From positions 1 through 30,470 of IMG/VR virus record IMGVR_UViG_3300030108_002411: a DNA stretch of 30,470 nucleotides; one strand, written 5' to 3'. Each line of letters opens with the position of its first letter. Position 1 is the first letter of the stretch. Below the pieces are notes generated by a model that did no database searches, was not told where the DNA came from, and saw only the letters and a list, made by a program, of their open reading frames with translations. The position numbers and the translations under genes were made by a program. This document shows, one piece after another, positions 14,062 through 20,780 of this stretch. This stretch comes from a virus.

Positions 14062-14321
14062 TTTTTTTCGTCATTTACCCTTAAATATTGTAACAAAATA
14101 TCTTGTGCAAATTTGTCAATCTCTGGATGCGACATATCTTTTAAAACTTCTTCTGGATTATCAAGTGCAAATTCTAATGCCATTGCAATTGCTTTGTCAT
14201 GATTATCCCAATTTATTTCAACTTTGCCATCTTTTGTTACATACGCTCTTTTATATGTATTATACAATTCACGTTCTTGAGCAAAAGTAATTTCTTTTAT
14301 TTCTTTGTCTTCTACTTTCAT
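14055..14321 (-). CDS. Tail assembly chaperone, G-frame
   Basis: An 88-aa acidic, helical protein with a GAGGT ribosome site before ATG 14321. It ends QYLRVNDEKKP two codons after the slippery A AAA AAA (14067-14061). Small acidic proteins between the major tail tube gene and the tape measure, ending at a -1 slip site, are the gpG-type member of the G/GT pair. Most ribosomes would stop at 14055 and make this short form; a minority would continue into the T frame. The 73 bp upstream (14322-14394) are A/T-rich and hold no clear signal beyond the ribosome site. Confidence 0.85.
   Translation of the reverse strand: MKVEDKEIKEITFAQERELYNTYKRAYVTKDGKVEINWDNHDKAIAMALEFALDNPEEVLKDMSHPEIDKFAQDILLQYLRVNDEKKP
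14061..14067 (-). promoter_or_regulatory. -1 programmed frameshift site (A AAA AAA)
   Basis: On the minus strand the codons GAA AAA AAA CCT TAG contain a perfect X-XXY-YYZ heptamer, A AAA AAA, in the zero frame, with eight A's in a row. The stop lies only one codon after it, and the -1 frame is open for another 140+ codons. This matches the conserved frameshift of tailed-phage chaperone genes. I did not find an obvious downstream pseudoknot by eye. Confidence 0.8.
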
Positions 14322-14394
14322 TGCTTTACCTCATTTGTTATTTAAAGTGTCTAAAATCGATTATATGAAACCTTTTTTCTTTTTTGGTTATAAA

Positions 14395-15402
14395 CTATGC
14401 TACGACTTGTATAACATCACCAGAAGTGTGTGCCATAAATTTTATAGAAACGTCTTTGAACATTGCCGCATCAGAACTCATACCAAGAGATGTGATTCTC
14501 CCATAATCTGCTCTAATACCAAATCCACTTGCACTTGTCCAAGTTCCATTATTTGACAACTCTGTTGCAACTTGTGTTCCATCTGTAAATGTATCGGCTA
14601 AACCAGCAGTATTATCATCATATTTTATTGTTGCATCCATTGTTGCTACAATTTCTGGAACTGCTCTTACTATATAAGTTGGATCACCATTTGAACCAGT
14701 AAAACCGCCATAGTTACTAGGGTTTTCTAAGTTCAAAGTCATGCTTGAAATAATGCTATCTGCTACCCCTGCAACTTTTCTTGTTGTTGTAAAATCAGTC
14801 AATGAATAATAACTTGTGCCGAAAGCATTCATACTTGTTGGTTTGCTTTGTCCGTAACTTGGCAAAAATGCAGTTGTAAATGTACCACTCATTTTAATTC
14901 TACCAGATTCAGTACCCATATCACCAGTTATTGAAAGGCTTGTTAAAGTACAGCCGGGAAATATTATAGAATGATCGTTTCCTGCCTCTGGACTTACAAA
15001 AGCAACTGTGCATGTGTCAGCAATTGTTATTGAACTATTATCTCCAGTTTCTAACTCTGGTGGTGTGTAGTTATTTGGAATATCATAACTTGCAGGACTG
15101 CTTCCTTGTGCAACTGTCATGATGTTTTGTAATAGTAATGGTAGAACTGTTGTATCAGCAGTACCACTAAATGCTATTTCTTTTAATGTATGTTTTTCGG
15201 TTATAAATGCATCAGCACCTTTAGCAGTTCTTCCAGTTCCACTTCTTACATCCAAAGTTTGTATTGGGTTTAAACTTGGAAAAGAAATTTCATCTATGTC
15301 AATTAATTGCATAGTTGAAACATTAGCAGTCCCAATTGTTGATTCTGCTTTAAATGCTAGTTGAAATTCGCTAGACGAATAACCTGCTCCATCTATTGCC
15401 AT
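14395..15402 (-). CDS. Major tail tube protein
   Basis: A 335-aa protein, rich in Thr/Ser/Ala/Gly and beta strands, encoded just before the tail chaperone pair, which is the usual place of the tail tube gene. The N-terminus (SSEFQLAFKAESTIGTANVSTMQLIDI) matches the conserved opening of many tube proteins, which react to the Ig-like/beta-sandwich tube fold; LTSLSITGDMGTESGRIKMSGTF (split around residue 165) and DYGRITSLGMSSDAAMFKDVSIKF (near 310) are further typical strands. It would polymerise in hexamer rings around the tape measure. The ATG shares a base with the previous stop (TAATG). Confidence 0.85.
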   Translation of the reverse strand: MAIDGAGYSSSEFQLAFKAESTIGTANVSTMQLIDIDEISFPSLNPIQTLDVRSGTGRTAKGADAFITEKHTLKEIAFSGTADTTVLPLLLQNIMTVAQGSSPASYDIPNNYTPPELETGDNSSITIADTCTVAFVSPEAGNDHSIIFPGCTLTSLSITGDMGTESGRIKMSGTFTTAFLPSYGQSKPTSMNAFGTSYYSLTDFTTTRKVAGVADSIISSMTLNLENPSNYGGFTGSNGDPTYIVRAVPEIVATMDATIKYDDNTAGLADTFTDGTQVATELSNNGTWTSASGFGIRADYGRITSLGMSSDAAMFKDVSIKFMAHTSGDVIQVVA

Positions 15403-15569
15403 TATTTTTTCTCCTCTACTTTTTGAACAAACTCTTTAGCAGAATCTGGAATTTTTTCCAATTCAACTATTTCTTTATTATTTAGTTGTTCCCATTTATT
15501 TGTATCTAATCCACAAAATGAGTTCCACCTTGGAATCATTTTATCTTTGTTTTTAAGTTTAACTTTCAT
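15402..15569 (-). CDS. Small protein in the head-tail joining region, 55 aa
   Basis: I choose ATG 15569, which has a GAGG ribosome site, over a longer frame that overlaps the previous gene further. The product is basic at the N-terminus (MKVKLKNKDKMIPRWNSFCG) and acidic later. It overlaps the tail-terminator candidate by 11 nt and ends on the tube-gene start (TAATG). No recognisable motif; structural or assembly role by location only. Confidence 0.6.
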   Translation of the reverse strand: MKVKLKNKDKMIPRWNSFCGLDTNKWEQLNNKEIVELEKIPDSAKEFVQKVEEKK

Positions 15570-16074
15570 AATCAACCTCACTTGAAATGCATGTAAAATC
15601 ATATTCGACAATATGTAAATTTTTGAAAATATCTTCTGATTCATCTCTATCCGTAGAATAATTAATAGAATTTATTTGCCCAGAATGATAAATGTATTCA
15701 GTAATTAAATTCCAATACTCATTAGATAATGCCCATCTGTCACTTGCCAAATTAAAAGTATTTTCAGTATTTTTTGGTGCAGGATTATTTTTAAATAATC
15801 TTAACAACCTTTCAGAAATATTACTTAGATAATTTTGATGTGTATGTCTTTGAAATCCTTCTAATAAAAGAAAATATTTTATAGTAAGATTATATTGCCT
15901 TATCATACCACCTGCTAAAAAAGAAACATCAGAAATGTCATTATAATCAATGTTAAAATAGGATGTGTTTCTTGGTCGGTATTGTCTGTCAAATAAAACT
16001 GGAATTTTAAATTCTTCAACTAAAAGTTGCTGAACTTTGTTTATAATTCTTTTGCCTCTATTATCGTAGATCAT
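15559..16074 (-). CDS. Tail terminator/tail completion protein candidate
   Basis: A 171-aa alpha/beta protein starting one base after the previous stop. It contains a helix (IINKVQQLLVEEF), beta strands (IPVLFDRQYRPRNTSYFNIDY, then RQYNLTIKYFLLLEGF) and a further helix (NYLSNISERLLRLF). This helix-strand-strand pattern and the position directly before the tube gene match the tail-terminator class (lambda gpU / HK97 gp10-like order). It would cap the tail tube and join it to the head. The assignment rests on order and secondary structure, not on a recognised motif. Confidence 0.55.
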   Translation of the reverse strand: MIYDNRGKRIINKVQQLLVEEFKIPVLFDRQYRPRNTSYFNIDYNDISDVSFLAGGMIRQYNLTIKYFLLLEGFQRHTHQNYLSNISERLLRLFKNNPAPKNTENTFNLASDRWALSNEYWNLITEYIYHSGQINSINYSTDRDESEDIFKNLHIVEYDFTCISSEVDYES

Positions 16075-17052
16075 TTATAATCTTTCTAAAGTTATACTTT
16101 TTACTGGACTTCCTGCTTCTGGTGTTGTTCCAGAACATTCTATTTCCCATTCGTCATTTGTTGTAAGCACCCCAGTTGAAAATTGAATTTTTAATCCATG
16201 GGCACATGTTTGAAAATCTCCATCTATAATTTCATTTGACAAAACCTCTTTGACTTGCAATCCAGTATCATCACCAGTAAAAACAGAATAGGTAATTGAT
16301 GTATTTGCAGTTCCTTTTGTAAATGTGCCACCGCTTGTAATTTTTACTAAAATTAAATCATCAGCAGTTGCTTGACCCCTTACATCAATTATGTTTGCAG
16401 TTGTGTTTGAGTTTACACTTTTTCTTCTAACAATACCTTGATTGTGTCGCATAGTTTTATCATGCCACAAAGAAACCTCGCCAGATTTTATTTTGTCTAA
16501 CATACCATTGTTTTCCGAATTATATGCTAAGTTTTGTAAATAATCTGCTCTGTCTGGGTCGTATGGTCTTACAATGTCAGCACAAGCCAATGCAGAATTA
16601 GATTTTATAATTCCATCATCATAAGTTTCACCACTTATGCCTTGAGTTCCCACACCTGCTCTTTTGTGAATTGGTCTATTTATATATTGTCTAATAAATT
16701 CAGCACCCCTTGCAACTGCTAATGTTTTTAATGTGCTAAAACTTCTTCCACCCTCAATAGTGTGGTTTGTAATTGGATTTGAACTTGAATATAAATAAAG
16801 GTTGTCATTTGTTGAATCATAAAACCATTCACCATCCTCAGTAAGATCACTAAGTGCAGATTCTGCTGAACCAAGATTTACATTATCTCTAAAAACTTCA
16901 TCCATTGTACCAGTTGAACCTGCTAAATAAATATTAGAAGCATAAGTTTGCCAGTTTGTAATAACAATTTTTCTATCAAATGCTTGTATATCTGGAACAA
17001 AATATTCCAAATCTGTTGTGGTGTTTGAATAAGATTCTTCGTATGTACTCAT
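16075..17052 (-). CDS. Head-tail connector-like structural protein, 325 aa
   Basis: Two parts are visible. Residues 1-190 hold helices with conserved-looking charged positions (DLEYFVPDIQAFDRKIVITN; TLAVARGAEFIRQYINRPIH; ADIVRPYDPDRADYLQNLAYNSE), similar in style to phage connector/adaptor proteins that dock under the portal. Residues 210-325 are beta-rich (TANIIDVRGQATADDLILVKI; KGTANTSITYSVFTG), like a fused decoration or Ig-type domain. The gene lies between the metallophosphoesterase pair and the tail-terminator candidate, where neck proteins are expected. It begins in an ATGA overlap with the 52-aa gene. The exact part of the neck is uncertain. Confidence 0.55.
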   Translation of the reverse strand: MSTYEESYSNTTTDLEYFVPDIQAFDRKIVITNWQTYASNIYLAGSTGTMDEVFRDNVNLGSAESALSDLTEDGEWFYDSTNDNLYLYSSSNPITNHTIEGGRSFSTLKTLAVARGAEFIRQYINRPIHKRAGVGTQGISGETYDDGIIKSNSALACADIVRPYDPDRADYLQNLAYNSENNGMLDKIKSGEVSLWHDKTMRHNQGIVRRKSVNSNTTANIIDVRGQATADDLILVKITSGGTFTKGTANTSITYSVFTGDDTGLQVKEVLSNEIIDGDFQTCAHGLKIQFSTGVLTTNDEWEIECSGTTPEAGSPVKSITLERL

Positions 17053-17207
17053 ATCATCTCCATTAATTCTGGTATTTCTAATGCTTCTACTATGGCAAAC
17101 ATTTCAACAATTATACCTGCTTGTTCTTCTGGTTTTGTTGTGTCAAAATATTTTGCTTTTAAATTTTTTAATTGTGCAACTGCATCATCTAGTCTAAGTT
17201 CTTCCAT
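17049..17207 (-). CDS. 52-aa acidic helical protein
   Basis: A small gene, ATG 17207 to TGA 17049, tightly nested: its start overlaps the end of the metallophosphoesterase by 14 nt and its stop shares ATGA with the connector gene. The product (MEELRLDDAVAQLKNLKAKYF at the start, then KPEEQAGIIVEMFAIVEALE) is acidic and almost wholly helical, likely a hairpin. The overlaps at both ends support real translation. Function unknown. Confidence 0.6.
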   Translation of the reverse strand: MEELRLDDAVAQLKNLKAKYFDTTKPEEQAGIIVEMFAIVEALEIPELMEMI

Positions 17208-17958
17208 CTATTTCATTTCCCCATACATTAGTTTTTCCATTTGTTATATCGACCACGTCAACTCTAAAATCACCATTACCGAACCAATCAATAATTGCAA
17301 AAGCATGACCCCAATTTGTTTTTCTATTTCTTAGCCATACATTTGCTTCATCTCTCATATCCTTAAGACATCCCAAACTAAACCCTGCATGAGTGCCATC
17401 AACGTGTGTAACTGAATGCCTTTGAACATCGTGCATATGTCCATATACAACTGACTTACCCAAATTAAGAGCGTGTTGTTTTGTATGATATGCAGTCGAA
17501 TAATGACCACCATGATAAAAATAAAGTTTTCCAAGTTTAAGGTATTTTCCATAAGGTTTAAAAGTATATCCTCTTTCTTTTATTTTAAGTGCATTTACAA
17601 ATTTAACTTCTTTTAAATATGGGTGTTGTAAAACAAATTGATTACACCAGTCATCATGATTGCCCTCAATCATATATTTTTCTGTACAACCTATCCTATT
17701 TAATACTTTGTCAAATTGGTCTAGCCCCTTGTTTATTAATTGTGTTTCTTTTTCTATCTCTGGCAATATATATTCTAAAGGTGGTCTTTTTATTTTTTTG
17801 TATTTCCAACTTGAGCAACTTTCCCATTCTCCTACATCTCCTAGATGAATAAATATATTGGGTTCAACTATTTTTATTGCTTTTAATACACAATTTATTG
17901 CACTTTGATCGTGCAAAGGGAAGTGTGTGTCCCCACAAACTACTGCTCTTTTTTTCAT
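17194..17958 (-). CDS. Calcineurin-like metallophosphoesterase
   Basis: A 254-aa enzyme with all five blocks of the binuclear metallophosphoesterase fold: GDTHFP (Asp10, His12), HLGDVGEW (Asp41), EGNHDD (Asn100, His101), YHGGHY (His149) and VYGHMHD (His174, His176). These residues bind two metal ions and would hydrolyse a phosphodiester or phosphomonoester. The length is that of a single-domain enzyme and there is no signal peptide or membrane segment. It lies inside the structural block between a virion-type protein and neck genes, an odd place for an enzyme. Possible roles are trimming DNA ends, nucleotide-signal removal against host defence, or a virion-borne enzyme; the substrate cannot be predicted. 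Confidence 0.92.
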   Translation of the reverse strand: MKKRAVVCGDTHFPLHDQSAINCVLKAIKIVEPNIFIHLGDVGEWESCSSWKYKKIKRPPLEYILPEIEKETQLINKGLDQFDKVLNRIGCTEKYMIEGNHDDWCNQFVLQHPYLKEVKFVNALKIKERGYTFKPYGKYLKLGKLYFYHGGHYSTAYHTKQHALNLGKSVVYGHMHDVQRHSVTHVDGTHAGFSLGCLKDMRDEANVWLRNRKTNWGHAFAIIDWFGNGDFRVDVVDITNGKTNVWGNEIDGRT

Positions 17959-17983
17959 ATTTTTTGGCTTTCATGTTTGTTTA

Positions 17984-18508
17984 TTAGTCTTTCTGAATAG
18001 TAATTTTCATCCTTAGGACTGTTGTTGCACTTGCTACATAGTTTCCACCACTTCTATTTATTGCTGATGCAAAAATACTTGTACTGCCACTTGCACTTTG
18101 GATGCCTAAATCAATATTGCTTTTACTTGCTAAACTTGAATCTGCTAAGTCTGTGTAATCACCAGATGCAATTTTTACCACTCCAAGCATATTCACTAAT
18201 GCTGAATCTAAATCTGCAACATCTTCACCAACGCTTTTACCCTCGTCTTGTGTAATTTCAGTATTAACTGAACTAAACACAATGTCCATTGCAGGGCTAG
18301 TTGTAGTTTGATCAAGTATTGTAACTGATTTTATTAAACCAGACCCACCATTTACAGATGTTGCAAAAGGTATTTCAATTGCTTTTGCAAATACTTTGTT
18401 ATCACCGATTGTTTCTGCATCAGTTGTAAGTGTAACTGTAATAACATCTAATGCTTGTTTATTTAGTCTTTCAACTGTTGAAAATTCACTAATTGATGTT
18501 TCTGCCAT
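17984..18508 (-). CDS. Probable virion structural protein, 174 aa
   Basis: Starts at ATG 18508 with an AGGGGA ribosome site. The product is Ser/Thr/Ala-rich and beta-stranded throughout: VITVTLTTDAETIGDNKVFAKAI (near 22-45), LIKSVTILDQTTTSPAMDIVFSS (58-80), VKIASGDYTDL and VLRMKITIQKD at the C-terminus. This composition fits capsid decoration, stopper or tail proteins. It sits between the lysozyme and metallophosphoesterase genes, near the neck genes. No cysteine or catalytic motif. The exact role is unknown. Confidence 0.55.
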   Translation of the reverse strand: MAETSISEFSTVERLNKQALDVITVTLTTDAETIGDNKVFAKAIEIPFATSVNGGSGLIKSVTILDQTTTSPAMDIVFSSVNTEITQDEGKSVGEDVADLDSALVNMLGVVKIASGDYTDLADSSLASKSNIDLGIQSASGSTSIFASAINRSGGNYVASATTVLRMKITIQKD

Positions 18509-18520
18509 CTTTATCCCCTC

Positions 18521-18997
18521 TTATGTTGTTAATGCTCTTTTATACCAACCATACCAATATTTCATTAAGGTTGGTTTTCTTTCTACTAAGTTTGCATAAT
18601 ATTTTACTCGAAAACTTTGTACTCTTGTTTGTTCTACTTTTTTTGAAGCACCTATTGTTTTTGGCCCAATACGTCCATCAACTTTTAATAATTCTTTTTT
18701 TGCTTTATGATTACATGCTTGTTGTAAAATTTTAATTGCTCTTGATTTACCCATATTTACTACCATGTCAAAATATATTTCATGCAATTCATCTGGCAGT
18801 TTATCAACTTTTGCATCAAGCCAATACTCATCATAATAAATTAAAATGGCTTGTTCTTCTGTAAGGTTTTTAATGTCTAAATCTGGAAATGCTCTTTTAG
18901 AAATTCCATATTTAGTTTCACCGCCGGGATCAGAGGGGTCATTTACATAACCCCCCTCATGCTTTAAAACCTTTTTTACTAAAATGTCAAATGTCAT
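18521..18997 (-). CDS. Endolysin, GH108 lysozyme with C-terminal peptidoglycan-binding domain
   Basis: A 158-aa lysozyme. The N-terminus has the GH108 signature VLKHEGGYVNDPSDPGGETKYGIS (Glu14 is the catalytic residue in HEGGY; the D-P-G-G-x-T-x-x-G-I segment follows). The middle helix region is ILIYYDEYWLDAKVDKLPDELHEIYFDMVVNMG. The C-terminal ~60 residues (ACNHKAKKELLKVDGRIGPKT, then AYYANLV-type helices) match the PG_binding_3 domain usually fused to GH108. It cuts the host murein glycan strands for release. No signal peptide is present, so it needs a holin; a holin-like gene lies about 550 bp upstream at 19544-19810. Confidence 0.93.
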   Translation of the reverse strand: MTFDILVKKVLKHEGGYVNDPSDPGGETKYGISKRAFPDLDIKNLTEEQAILIYYDEYWLDAKVDKLPDELHEIYFDMVVNMGKSRAIKILQQACNHKAKKELLKVDGRIGPKTIGASKKVEQTRVQSFRVKYYANLVERKPTLMKYWYGWYKRALTT

Positions 18998-19015
18998 AAG
19001 GTTTTCTTCTCTTTC

Positions 19016-19099
19016 TCATCTCTTTCTGCCCATTTTCTTTTTCTTCTTTTTCATCCCACCTTTGACTTTTTTCTTTTTTTTACCAGTATGATATGGCAT
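19016..19099 (-). CDS. 27-aa lysine-rich peptide
   Basis: ATG 19099 shares a base with the stop of the 61-aa gene (TAATG) and the frame ends at TGA 19016. The 27 residues include 13 Lys and 2 Arg in two blocks (HTGKKKKKVKGG and MKKKKKKMGRKR). The coupling to the upstream gene and the similar basic neighbours support translation. It resembles protamine-like or nucleic-acid-condensing tails. It could equally be an expression artefact of A-rich DNA, so confidence is moderate. Confidence 0.5.
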   Translation of the reverse strand: MPYHTGKKKKKVKGGMKKKKKKMGRKR

Positions 19100-19284
19100 T
19101 ATTTACCTACCTTTCTCATCGCTTGTATATGTGATTGATTAAACGAACTACCTCTATTCATAGAACTAACCATTTCTTGAATATGTTTTTTTGAATGATG
19201 TGCTGAATGTCTTCTTATTGCACTTCTTTGGTTTTTGTTTAACGAGCCAATATCAACACCTTTTACTTTAAATGTATGTTTCAT
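19099..19284 (-). CDS. 61-aa basic, His-rich protein
   Basis: Starts in an ATGA overlap with the preceding 57-aa gene. The product is basic and helix-rich with many histidines (RSAIRRHSAHHSKKHIQEM; NQSHIQAMRKVGK). The pattern IRRHSxHHSxxHIxxM is one I associate with short phage proteins near lysis and structural genes, without known function. It belongs to a run of small basic proteins at 19016-20779. Binding of DNA or peptidoglycan is possible but not shown. Confidence 0.58.
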   Translation of the reverse strand: MKHTFKVKGVDIGSLNKNQRSAIRRHSAHHSKKHIQEMVSSMNRGSSFNQSHIQAMRKVGK

Positions 19285-19454
19285 AAAACTTTCTTAAGAA
19301 CACTTACAAAAGTATCATAAATGGCAGAAATATATTTTTCTTCAGTTTGTTCATTTATAATAGGGATGTTTACATTCTCATTTAGTTTTTCAACAACTTG
19401 TTTTTTTATTTCATCTTTTGAAATATGTTCAATGATTATGTCTGCTATTTTCAT
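19281..19454 (-). CDS. 57-aa helical protein
   Basis: ATG 19454 to TGA 19281, overlapping the next gene by ATGA. The product (KIADIIIEHISKDEIKKQVV, then EKYISAIYDTFVSVLKKVL) is two amphipathic helices joined by an ENVNIPIIN turn, without membrane segments or cysteines. It follows an 89-bp spacer that contains the hairpin at 19519-19559. I do not recognise it. Confidence 0.58.
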   Translation of the reverse strand: MKIADIIIEHISKDEIKKQVVEKLNENVNIPIINEQTEEKYISAIYDTFVSVLKKVL

Positions 19455-19518
19455 TTCTTTGTATTTCCTTTTTTAACTTATTTTCTAAAAATGTGAATAT
19501 GACTTTTTTGTGTTTTGT

Positions 19519-19559
19519 AAAAGCAGGTTTAGGGGTCATAGTCCTATTTACCTGCTTTT
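19519..19559 (-). terminator. Strong hairpin after the holin-like gene
   Basis: On the minus strand AAAAGCAGGT pairs perfectly with ACCTGCTTTT (10 bp; arms 19559-19550 and 19528-19519), with an inner TAGG/CCTA pair. The first arm is the last codons of the holin-like gene. Only four T's follow, so it may be a partial terminator, an attenuator or a mRNA-stabilising structure in front of the endolysin part of the block. Confidence 0.5.
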
Positions 19560-19810
19560 CGTCTTTGTTTACTGCCTCGTCCATTTCCTAATTTTGCCTC
19601 AATATAATTTAAGTGATCGGTTATTTCGTCATTTAGTTCTTGGAATTTTTCGTTATTGCTATTTTTTGCATCAATAAGTTTTATTATAATTGCTTCAAGC
19701 CCATCTATTTTTTTTGTCAATTCTCCAGTTAACCATTTAAATAAACCAAATAAAAGAACTGCTGCTAAACCTGCAAATCCTAATTCAGCAATACCTTCAA
19801 AACCCCCCAT
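19544..19810 (-). CDS. Holin-like membrane protein
   Basis: An 88-aa protein with one N-terminal membrane helix (ELGFAGLAAVLLFGLFKWL, residues ~9-27), followed by a helical coiled-coil segment (LTKKIDGLEAIIIKLIDAKN; ELNDEITDHLNYIEAKLG) and a strongly basic tail (GRGSKQRRKAGK). One membrane helix, a coiled coil and a charged tail are typical of BhlA/UviB-type holins, which release the endolysin through the inner membrane. The endolysin gene lies downstream in the same block. The tail and hairpin share sequence. A membrane-anchored accessory lysis protein is the alternative. Confidence 0.62.
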   Translation of the reverse strand: MGGFEGIAELGFAGLAAVLLFGLFKWLTGELTKKIDGLEAIIIKLIDAKNSNNEKFQELNDEITDHLNYIEAKLGNGRGSKQRRKAGK

Positions 19811-19815
19811 AAGAA

Positions 19816-20031
19816 CTACTCCTCTTTATTTAAACTATCAGAAAGCAAACTTACAAAATGATTCAAACCCATCTCTAATTGTTGCAAGTTGAATTTTGTA
19901 GTTTCTACTTTTCGATTTAAATCAGATACATGTGCCAGATAATTTTTCTGGTCGCTATTCATATCTGATATGTTGTATTTTTTATCATTTAATGTAATGG
20001 TTTGATCTTTGTTATTTTTTGTATTTGCCAT
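19816..20031 (-). CDS. Small phage protein with ITLNDKKYN motif (DUF6447-like)
   Basis: A 71-aa protein: a polar N-terminus, a short beta hairpin TITLNDKKYNISDM (residues 11-24), then one long helix (HVSDLNRKVETTKFNLQQLEMGLNHF). This hairpin-plus-helix layout is one I recall from small uncharacterised marine-phage proteins often called DUF6447; the name is from memory. It ends 5 nt before the holin-like gene. Function unknown; a chaperone or fibre-assembly role has been neither shown nor excluded. Confidence 0.58.
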   Translation of the reverse strand: MANTKNNKDQTITLNDKKYNISDMNSDQKNYLAHVSDLNRKVETTKFNLQQLEMGLNHFVSLLSDSLNKEE

Positions 20032-20046
20032 TTTTTTTCTCCTAAT

Positions 20047-20340
20047 TTACCATTTAACCTTATCTGCCCAATAACTAGCACCCATTTTACCAAACTTACG
20101 AATGTTTCCTGCATGCCTTGCTTTAAAAGACTTTCTTCTTGCTTTTTGTCTTTTACTAGATGGATTTTTTCCAGCCCCTCTTACTCCTTGTTGACCAAAA
20201 CGTATGAGTTTTATTTTATGACCTTGTTGTGCTAAAACTACATGTGATTTTGTTTTATGCTTTGGAGTTCTTTTGGGTTTATTTACACCAGATAATCCAA
20301 ATCTTTTTAATAAATTCTTTTTTCTTTTATCGTGCGACAT
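20047..20340 (-). CDS. 97-aa very basic protein
   Basis: About 31% Lys+Arg. The C-terminal half reads KIKLIRFGQQGVRGAGKN, then KRQKARRKSFKARHAGNI and ASYWADKVKW. The pattern RFG...RRxSFxxRH......YWAxxVxW is, from memory, shared by small proteins of marine phages and of giant algal viruses with no assigned function. It starts on the stop of the 61-aa basic gene (TAATG). The composition suggests binding to DNA or RNA, possibly as an internal head protein; this is inference. Confidence 0.62.
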   Translation of the reverse strand: MSHDKRKKNLLKRFGLSGVNKPKRTPKHKTKSHVVLAQQGHKIKLIRFGQQGVRGAGKNPSSKRQKARRKSFKARHAGNIRKFGKMGASYWADKVKW

Positions 20341-20525
20341 TAACCGAATACTCTTTTCATCAAACTTTTTGGAATCCTTTTACCTTGTTTATAAAGTCTT
20401 TGCATCCTTGCAATTGAACTTGCTCTTTTAGAACGTTTTGCACCTTTTGTTCCAGATAAATACTTTTTAGGAACAGTTTTATAAACTTTATCTTTTGCAA
20501 CTCGTCTTTGTTTTTTTCTTCTCAT
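20340..20525 (-). CDS. 61-aa Lys/Arg-rich protein
   Basis: 24 of 61 residues are Lys or Arg (39%), spread along the whole chain (MRRKKQRRVAKDKVYK, KGAKRSKRASSIARMQRLY, KQGKRIPKSLMKRVFG). No cysteine, membrane or enzyme motif. It is linked by ATGA (upstream) and TAATG (downstream) overlaps to two other basic proteins, so the three are made together. Likely nucleic-acid binding; it may be packaged in the virion. Not a recognised family. Confidence 0.6.
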   Translation of the reverse strand: MRRKKQRRVAKDKVYKTVPKKYLSGTKGAKRSKRASSIARMQRLYKQGKRIPKSLMKRVFG

Positions 20526-20779
20526 TTCTTTCTACGCTTTCTTTCTTTTCTTACAAGAACTGGATCATGCTTTATTGCTTTTCTCCCCTTTACTATTTTA
20601 ACAAATGAGTTAACTCTTGCTATTGCCCAAGAACTTGGGGTCATGCCTTTTCTTGTACCAGATGAAACTGCCGCACCCAATCCTCTGCGATAAACTTGTT
20701 TTAAACTACTTGGAAGTATTTTATTTTTTTTTGCTATTGCATTTAATCTTTTAGAAACAGATTTACTAATTCTTGCCAT
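20522..20779 (-). CDS. 85-aa basic protein with KGMTPSSWAxARVNSF motif
   Basis: The central part, VYRRGLGAAVSSGTRKGMTPSS then WAIARVNSFVKIVKG (residues ~29-65), follows the pattern (Y..G.GA......G....QWA.aRV.SF) of a small protein family found, as I recall, across marine phages and algal viruses (DUF5824-like; name from memory). The C-terminus is a run of basic residues. It is co-translated with its basic neighbours (ATGA overlap). The role is unknown; the wide viral spread of the motif suggests a virion or DNA-handling function. Confidence 0.66.
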   Translation of the reverse strand: MARISKSVSKRLNAIAKKNKILPSSLKQVYRRGLGAAVSSGTRKGMTPSSWAIARVNSFVKIVKGRKAIKHDPVLVRKERKRRKK

Positions 20780-20780
20780 A

